A stretch of 64,000 nt of DNA from Lachnospiraceae bacterium AB2028 (GTDB lineage Bacteria > Bacillota > Clostridia > Lachnospirales > Lachnospiraceae), in contig JHYJ01000006.1 in assembly GCA_000621425.1 (NCBI GenBank), forward strand, positions 62,001-126,000. The letters are read 5' to 3'. Below are positions 56,667 to 64,000 of this stretch, one piece after another. A model generated the notes under the pieces. That model saw only the letters and a program-made list of their open reading frames with translations. It was not told the DNA's origin and made no database searches. The translations under genes and the position numbers were made by a program. The first letter of the stretch is position 1. Each line of letters begins with the position of its first letter.

Positions 56667-59600
56667 ATGACAGATCAATTTGAGCAGGTAAGTAAACAGG
56701 GGCTGTACAGACCTAACTTTGAGCATGACAACTGCGGTATTGGTGCGATCATTGACGTGGAAGGCCGTCCGGGACATAAGCTTGTAAGCGATGCCCTTTC
56801 TATCGTTGAAAATCTGGAGCACAGGGCAGGAAAGGATGCAGAAGGCAAGACCGGTGACGGTGTCGGCATACTTACCCAGATTCCTCATAAATTCTTCGTA
56901 AAGAAAATGAAGGAAGAGGGAATCAATCTTCCGGGCTACCGACAGTATGGCGTGGGTATGTTTTTCTTCCCACAGAATGACCTTGACAAGCGCCAGGCAA
57001 AATCTTTATTTGAGATAATCGTAAGAAAGGCCGGCTTAAAACTTTTAGGCTGGAGAAAAGTTGATGTAAATCCCGATGTACTGGGAAGTAAGGCTAAAGA
57101 ATGCATGCCTGAAATCTATCAGGTATTCATCGAAAGACCGGTATCGGCAAAGACAGATCTTGATTTCGACCGTATGCTCTACATCGTTCGCCGTGAGTTT
57201 GAACAGAGTAATGTAAATACCTATGTACCTTCACTGTCCTGCAGGACCATCGTATACAAAGGAATGTTCCTTGTAGGCCAGCTTCGTATATTCTTCAGTG
57301 ATTTAGAAGATAAGGATTATGAATCAGCTATCGCAATGGTTCATTCCCGTTTCTCTACAAATACAGCACCCAGCTGGAACAGGGCACATCCTAACCGTTT
57401 TATCGTTCATAACGGTGAGATCAATACAATAAAAGGTAATGCAGACAAGATGCTTGCAAGAGAAGAGACCATGCATACGGATGTCTTCTCTGCAGAAGAT
57501 ATGACAAAGGTTCTGCCTGTTATTTCACAGAGCGGTTCCGATTCCGCAATGCTTGATAATACACTCGAGTTCTTAGTAATGAGCGGAATGGAGCTTCCGC
57601 TTGCTGCAGCAATAATGATACCTGAACCCTGGTCACATAATGAGACCCTTTCCCAGGAAGAAAGAGATTTCTATCAGTACTATGCAACCATGATGGAGCC
57701 CTGGGATGGTCCTGCTTCGATCCTGTTCTCAGACGGTGATGTAATGGGTGCAATCCTTGACCGTAACGGTCTCCGTCCTTCAAGATACTATGTAATGGAT
57801 GACGGAAGGCTGATACTTTCATCCGAGGTCGGCGTTCTTGACCTTGATGAGAGCCATATAGTTAAGAAGGAACGCCTCCATCCCGGAAAGCTTCTTGTAG
57901 TAGATACAAGAGTAAAGAGGATCATTTATGATGAAGAGATAAAGGAAAGATACGCTCTTGGCAAGCCTTACGGTGAATGGCTTGACAGTAAGCTACTTAC
58001 TCTTGCTTCATTAAAAGCACCTAATAAAAAAGTAGAAAGCTATACTCCGGAAGATCGTGCAAGACTGCAGAAAGCCTTTGGTTACAGTTGGGAAAACTAT
58101 CATGACAGCATACTTTCAATGGCACTTAACGGTAATGAGGCCATCGGTTCAATGGGTATAGATACACCTATTGCAGCTTTGTCGGATGAGTACCAGCCAC
58201 TGTTCTATTATTTCAAGCAGCTCTTTGCCCAGGTTACTAACCCGCCTATCGATGCACAGCGTGAGGAGATAGTTACATCCAGATCTGTATATGTGGGAAC
58301 TAACGGAAATCTTTTGGAAGAGAAACCTGAGAACTGTCAGGTGCTTAAGATAAAGAATCCCATACTGACAGACCTTGATCTTTTAAAGATCCGTAATATG
58401 AAGAAAGAGGGTTTCAAGGTTGCACAGGTTTCAATGCTTTTCTATAAGAGCACACCCATGAAACGTGTTATCAATCATCTCTTTGTTGAAGTTGATAAAG
58501 CATATAGAGAAGGGGCAAATATCCTGATCCTTTCTGACAGGGGCGTGGATGAAAACCATGTGGCAATCCCTTCATTGTTAGCTGTTGCGGCTGTACACAA
58601 GCATCTGGTTGAAACCAAGAAATGTACCGCAATGTCCATCATACTTGAGTCCGGTGAACCCAGAGAAGTACATCATTTTGCGACCCTTCTTGGCTACGGT
58701 GCATCTGCAATCAATCCTTACCTTGCACATGCAACCATAGCACAGCTTGTGGATGAGGAACTGCTTGATAAGGATTATTATGCAGCAGTTGATGATTATG
58801 ATGATGCAATACTTTTCGGTATAGTAAAGATCGCATCCAAAATGGGTATCTCAACTATCCAGTCATATCAGGGCAGCAAGATATTCGAAGCAATCGGTAT
58901 TTCCGAAGATGTAATAAATGAATATTTCCCGGGAACAGTAAGCCGTGTTGGCGGTATCACTCTCGAGGATATCGGAAGGGCTGCAGATAAGCAGCACAGC
59001 AGGGCTTTTGATCCACTTGGACTTCCCGTTGACCTTGAGATGTCGGCAACAGGAAGACATAAGGAAAGAAGCCAGGGTGAGAAACACAGATACAATCCCC
59101 GCACTATCCATATGCTTCAGTTAGCTACAAGGGAAGGCAATTATGACAGGTTTAAGGAATATACAAAGATGGTGGATGATGAGACCACAGGGTATCTCAG
59201 AAGCCTTCTTGATTTCAAATACGCTGAAAATGCTGTTCCCCTGGATGAAGTTGAAAGTGAGGAATCAATAGTAAAGAGATTCAAGACCGGTGCTATGTCA
59301 TACGGTTCCATCTCTGAAGAAGCACATCAGACTCTCGCAATAGCAATGAACCACCTTAAAGGAAAAAGCAACAGCGGTGAAGGCGGAGAGAGTGATGAGC
59401 GTATAGAATCTGCAGGCACAAAGGATGACAGAAGCTCTGCCATAAAGCAGGTTGCCAGCGGAAGGTTTGGTGTTACCAGCCGTTATCTTGTAAGTGCAAA
59501 AGAGATACAGATCAAGATGGCACAGGGAGCTAAGCCCGGTGAGGGCGGACATCTTCCAGGAAAGAAGGTATATCCTTGGATCGCAAAGACCAGGCATTCG

Positions 59601-61217
59601 ACACCGGGCGTGAGCCTTATATCACCTCCGCCTCATCACGATATCTATTCTATAGAAGATCTGGCACAGCTTATCTATGACCTTAAGTGTGCCAATAAGA
59701 ATGCCAGGATATCAGTTAAGCTGGTATCAGAGGCAGGTGTTGGAACCGTAGCAGCGGGTGTTGCAAAAGCGGGTGCAGCTGTAGTATTGGTATCCGGATA
59801 TGACGGTGGTACCGGTGCTGCACCCCTCTCCTCTATACATAATGCAGGACTTCCCTGGGAGTTAGGCCTTGCTGAAACACATCAGACACTTTTGGCTAAC
59901 GGCTTAAGAAACCGTGTAGTAATAGAGACTGACGGAAAGCTTATGAGTGGCAGGGATGTTGCCATAGCTGCAATGCTCGGTGCAGAAGAATTCGGTTTTG
60001 CAACTGCACCGCTTATCACTATGGGTTGTGTAATGATGAGACAGTGTCAGTCAGATACCTGTCCTATGGGTGTGGCAACACAGAATCCTGAGCTCAGAAA
60101 GCGTTTTGCAGGAAAGCCTGAGTATGTGGAGAATTTCATGATCTTTATCGCAAGGGAGTTAAGAGAGATCATGGCAAGCTTAGGTATCAGGTCAGTTGAG
60201 GAATTGGTAGGAAGAAGTGACCTGCTCAAGGTTAAGGACAGTCTTACCGGGAATCAGGAAAAGATCGATCTTTCAAGGATCCTTATGCATGTGGACGGAG
60301 ATAAGATTTCTCATGAAGATCAGTACTTATATGATTTCAGGCTTCAGGATACCAAGGATGAAAGCGTACTGCTTAAGTCCAAGGCTGTAAAGCATGCTAT
60401 CGAGACCGGTGAAAAGGCTGAGGTCAAAGTCCATCTTCAGAGCATAGACAGAACTTTCGGTACACTGCTTGGTGCAGAGATCACAAGGAAGAATCACGAG
60501 GGACTGGCTGAAGATACAATTACTGTTAATTGTACCGGTTCCGGCGGACAGAGCTTTGGTGCGTTCATACCTAAGGGACTTACCCTGAATCTTACAGGTG
60601 ATAGTAATGACTACTTTGGCAAAGGACTGTCAGGAGGAAAGCTTATCGTATCCGCACCAGTAGAGGCACAGTATGATCCGGAAGAAAACATCATCATAGG
60701 TAATGTTGCACTTTACGGTGCTACCTCAGGACAGGCATTCATCGCAGGTAAGGCCGGTGAGAGATTTGCAATAAGAAACTCCGGTGCAACAGCGGTGGTT
60801 GAAGGTGTGGGTGAGCACGGTTGTGAGTACATGACCGGTGGTACGGTAGTTATACTTGGTGAAACCGGCAAGAACTTTGCTGCAGGTATGAGCGGCGGTA
60901 TCGCGTATGTACTTGATGAAGGCAATACTTTATATAAGAACCTGAACAAGCAGCTTGTCAGCATGGAGATGCTTGAACACAAGGAAGATCTGGATGAGCT
61001 TAAGCGCATCATAACAGAGCATGTAGAGCATACCGGTTCAAAGAAGGGACAGCTTATTCTTTCAAAATTTGATGAATATGTTCCTCACTTTAAGAAGATC
61101 ATACCTGCTGACTATAAGGAGATAAGAAGACTTATCGCAAAGGAAATGGAAGCAGGAGCTGATACTGAGACTGCAAAGATAGAGGCCTTCAAGGCGTTCA
61201 TAGGAGGTGCCAGATAA
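56667..61217 (+). CDS. gltB: Glutamate synthase large subunit
   Basis: GltB makes glutamate from glutamine and 2-oxoglutarate. A propeptide of 23 residues precedes the nucleophile Cys24 in HDNCGIGAI. The Ntn glutaminase domain contains VHSRFSTNTAPSWNRAHP and VHNGEINT. The central domain and FMN-binding barrel hold PGEGGHLPGKK, STPGVSLISPPPHHDIYSIE and GYDGGTGAAPLSS. The 3Fe-4S Cys set is CVMMRQCQSDTCPMGVA. The C-terminal beta-helix has GSGGQSFGAF. The length of 1516 is normal. ATG 56667 behind AAGGAGG is preferred to the upstream in-frame ATG 56643. Its stop shares an A with the gltD start. Confidence 0.97.
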   Translation: MTDQFEQVSKQGLYRPNFEHDNCGIGAIIDVEGRPGHKLVSDALSIVENLEHRAGKDAEGKTGDGVGILTQIPHKFFVKKMKEEGINLPGYRQYGVGMFFFPQNDLDKRQAKSLFEIIVRKAGLKLLGWRKVDVNPDVLGSKAKECMPEIYQVFIERPVSAKTDLDFDRMLYIVRREFEQSNVNTYVPSLSCRTIVYKGMFLVGQLRIFFSDLEDKDYESAIAMVHSRFSTNTAPSWNRAHPNRFIVHNGEINTIKGNADKMLAREETMHTDVFSAEDMTKVLPVISQSGSDSAMLDNTLEFLVMSGMELPLAAAIMIPEPWSHNETLSQEERDFYQYYATMMEPWDGPASILFSDGDVMGAILDRNGLRPSRYYVMDDGRLILSSEVGVLDLDESHIVKKERLHPGKLLVVDTRVKRIIYDEEIKERYALGKPYGEWLDSKLLTLASLKAPNKKVESYTPEDRARLQKAFGYSWENYHDSILSMALNGNEAIGSMGIDTPIAALSDEYQPLFYYFKQLFAQVTNPPIDAQREEIVTSRSVYVGTNGNLLEEKPENCQVLKIKNPILTDLDLLKIRNMKKEGFKVAQVSMLFYKSTPMKRVINHLFVEVDKAYREGANILILSDRGVDENHVAIPSLLAVAAVHKHLVETKKCTAMSIILESGEPREVHHFATLLGYGASAINPYLAHATIAQLVDEELLDKDYYAAVDDYDDAILFGIVKIASKMGISTIQSYQGSKIFEAIGISEDVINEYFPGTVSRVGGITLEDIGRAADKQHSRAFDPLGLPVDLEMSATGRHKERSQGEKHRYNPRTIHMLQLATREGNYDRFKEYTKMVDDETTGYLRSLLDFKYAENAVPLDEVESEESIVKRFKTGAMSYGSISEEAHQTLAIAMNHLKGKSNSGEGGESDERIESAGTKDDRSSAIKQVASGRFGVTSRYLVSAKEIQIKMAQGAKPGEGGHLPGKKVYPWIAKTRHSTPGVSLISPPPHHDIYSIEDLAQLIYDLKCANKNARISVKLVSEAGVGTVAAGVAKAGAAVVLVSGYDGGTGAAPLSSIHNAGLPWELGLAETHQTLLANGLRNRVVIETDGKLMSGRDVAIAAMLGAEEFGFATAPLITMGCVMMRQCQSDTCPMGVATQNPELRKRFAGKPEYVENFMIFIARELREIMASLGIRSVEELVGRSDLLKVKDSLTGNQEKIDLSRILMHVDGDKISHEDQYLYDFRLQDTKDESVLLKSKAVKHAIETGEKAEVKVHLQSIDRTFGTLLGAEITRKNHEGLAEDTITVNCTGSGGQSFGAFIPKGLTLNLTGDSNDYFGKGLSGGKLIVSAPVEAQYDPEENIIIGNVALYGATSGQAFIAGKAGERFAIRNSGATAVVEGVGEHGCEYMTGGTVVILGETGKNFAAGMSGGIAYVLDEGNTLYKNLNKQLVSMEMLEHKEDLDELKRIITEHVEHTGSKKGQLILSKFDEYVPHFKKIIPADYKEIRRLIAKEMEAGADTETAKIEAFKAFIGGAR

Positions 61218-62701
61218 TGGGAAAGACGAGCGGTTTTTTGGAATATGCAAGAGAAGACGGCCGTGTGAGACCGGAAGCAGAAAGAGTAATGGATTTTCGT
61301 GAGTTTCACGAAAGGCTTGAGCTGGCAGAGCAGAGCAGGCAGGCAGCCAGATGTATGGACTGCGGTGTGCCTTTCTGCCAGGCAGGCGTGATGATAGCCG
61401 GTATGGCGTCAGGCTGTCCTCTTCATAACCTTGTTCCTGAAGTAAATGATCTGGTTTACAGGGGAAGAATGGAAGAGGCTTACAGGAGGCTTTCAATTAC
61501 CCACAGTTTTCCGGAATTTACCAGCAGGGTATGCCCTGCACTCTGCGAAGCAGCCTGTGCCTGTGGTCTGCATGATGCACCTGTTTCCACAAAAGAAAAT
61601 GAAAAGGCTGTTATCGAATATGCGTATGAGCATGATCTTGTAAAGGAAGAAGCTCCTGCAGTAAGAACTGGCAAGAAAGTAGCTGTTATAGGCAGCGGTC
61701 CTTCCGGACTTGCAGCAGCACAGCTTTTAAACAGAAGAGGCCATGAGGTTACTGTATATGAGAGAAGGGACCGCGTGGGCGGACTCCTTAGATACGGCAT
61801 ACCGAATATGAAACTGGACAAGTCCGTCATAGACAGACGCGTTAAGTTAATGGAAGAGGCCGGTGTTAAATTTGTAGTTAATACTGATGTGGGAAAGGAT
61901 ATCACAGCTGCAGAACTTAATAAGGAGTATGACAGCGTGATACTTTGCTGCGGCGCATCTAATCCCAGGAACATAATCGCACCGGGAAGGGATGCAAAAG
62001 GAATCAGGTTTGCAGTGGATTTCCTTTCGGAAGTTACTAAGAGACTTCTGGACAGTGAATTCAAAGATGTACCTTATGAACTGGCAAAGGATAAGGATGT
62101 AATAATAATAGGTGGTGGTGATACTGGTAATGACTGTGCAGGAACCTGCATAAGACTGGGAGCAAAGAGTGTTACCCAGCTTGAAATGATGCCTGAACCG
62201 CCAAAGGAAAGAACTCTTTCCAATCCATGGCCCGAATGGCCCAAGGTTCTTAAAGTGGATTACGGCCAGGAAGAATCAATATGGAAATTCGGTCATGATC
62301 CAAGAGTTTATCAGACAACAGTAAAGGAATTCGTAAAGGATAAAAAAGGCAACCTCAAGGAAGTTGTGTTGGTTTCACTTGAAGCAAAGAAGGATGAGAA
62401 GACCGGCAGGATGAATATGGTACCGGTGGAAGGAACTGAGAAGACTGTTCCTGCACAGCTGGTGCTTATAGCGGCAGGTTTCCTTGGAAGTGAGAAATAT
62501 GTTACGGATGATTTCGGCGTAGAACTTGACGGCAGGACTAATGTAAAAACTGCACCGGGAAAGCACGCATCATCCAAAGCGAAAGTATATGCTGCAGGTG
62601 ATGTACACAGAGGACAGTCACTGGTTGTATGGGCAATTGCTGAAGGAAGGGCTGCAGCCAAAGAGGTTGATGAAGCCCTGATGGGATATACGAATCTGTA
62701 G
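61217..62701 (+). CDS. gltD: Glutamate synthase small subunit
   Basis: GltD supplies electrons from NAD(P)H to GltB through FAD and 4Fe-4S clusters. The N-terminal cluster domain has CMDCGVPFCQ and CPALCEAACACGL. The FAD loop is IGSGPSGLAAAQLLNRRGHEV, followed by RVGGLLRYGIPNMKL, the NAD(P) loop IIGGGDTGNDCAGTCIRLG and the C-terminal YAAGDVHRGQSLVVWAIAEG. Length 494 is normal. One-base overlap with gltB. pyrG follows 12 bases downstream. Confidence 0.97.
   Translation: MGKTSGFLEYAREDGRVRPEAERVMDFREFHERLELAEQSRQAARCMDCGVPFCQAGVMIAGMASGCPLHNLVPEVNDLVYRGRMEEAYRRLSITHSFPEFTSRVCPALCEAACACGLHDAPVSTKENEKAVIEYAYEHDLVKEEAPAVRTGKKVAVIGSGPSGLAAAQLLNRRGHEVTVYERRDRVGGLLRYGIPNMKLDKSVIDRRVKLMEEAGVKFVVNTDVGKDITAAELNKEYDSVILCCGASNPRNIIAPGRDAKGIRFAVDFLSEVTKRLLDSEFKDVPYELAKDKDVIIIGGGDTGNDCAGTCIRLGAKSVTQLEMMPEPPKERTLSNPWPEWPKVLKVDYGQEESIWKFGHDPRVYQTTVKEFVKDKKGNLKEVVLVSLEAKKDEKTGRMNMVPVEGTEKTVPAQLVLIAAGFLGSEKYVTDDFGVELDGRTNVKTAPGKHASSKAKVYAAGDVHRGQSLVVWAIAEGRAAAKEVDEALMGYTNL

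Positions 62702-64000
<1,299 letters not shown>

Overview
The window looks like chromosome of a Gram-positive anaerobe of the Lachnospiraceae (Butyrivibrio or Pseudobutyrivibrio type). This is inferred from the strictly anaerobic ribonucleotide reductase NrdD/NrdG, type III glutamine synthetase, several lipoproteins with Gram-positive lipoboxes, a GH9 cellulase typical of fibre degraders, strong AGGAGG ribosome-binding sites, moderate G+C, and gene order close to that of gut and rumen clostridia. There are no phage, IS, CRISPR, rRNA or tRNA genes that I can see.

Layout: 1-1.5 kb, a GH25 muramidase and a YcxB-like membrane protein. 1.5-7.4 kb, a tightly packed + strand operon for tRNA maturation and housekeeping (tsaE, tsaB, rimI, rnz, serine acetyltransferase, a membrane protein, tsaD, ispD). 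It runs into two very large membrane proteins of the YYY/DUF2298 and YfhO families (7.4-12.9 kb), then hpf. 13.8-15.5 kb, an ECF vitamin-transporter S component divergent from a MocR-like regulator. 15.6-24 kb, a GH9 lipoprotein, surface or membrane proteins of unknown role and a diguanylate cyclase. 24-26.7 kb, nrdDG behind an NrdR box. 27-29.5 kb, an RlmI-like rRNA methyltransferase and an HD-GYP phosphodiesterase. 29.6-33 kb, a zinc-uptake operon that lacks an ATPase but carries a CC-motif lipoprotein and a 57-residue protein. 33-42.7 kb, signalling proteins: a solute-binding lipoprotein paired with a membrane GGDEF protein, and a 1286-residue fusion of an ECF-S-like domain, a beta-propeller and two GGDEF domains. 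Interspersed are a PD-(D/E)XK-like protein, an SleB-type wall hydrolase and N-carbamoylputrescine amidase. 43-49.5 kb, a MurJ/SpoVB-type flippase, small proteins, RidA, a GT4 glycosyltransferase with an 11-residue repeat tail, and a GH13 glucosidase. 50.8-64 kb, a nitrogen block on the + strand: glnN, an amt-PII fusion, purF, gltB, gltD and pyrG (cut by the window end).

The most interesting signal is in the leaders of glnN, amt and gltB. Each has an intrinsic terminator whose 5' arm can instead form a small hairpin with a six-base loop beginning A and carrying G at position 4 (AAGGGC, AATGGC, AATGGC). The gltB leader has a second such hairpin (AATGGT) at the likely transcript start. This is the layout of ANTAR-protein antitermination targets, so ammonium uptake, glutamine synthesis and glutamate synthesis may be co-regulated by RNA antitermination. 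Four GGDEF proteins and one HD-GYP protein within 31 kb also make this a c-di-GMP-rich region.
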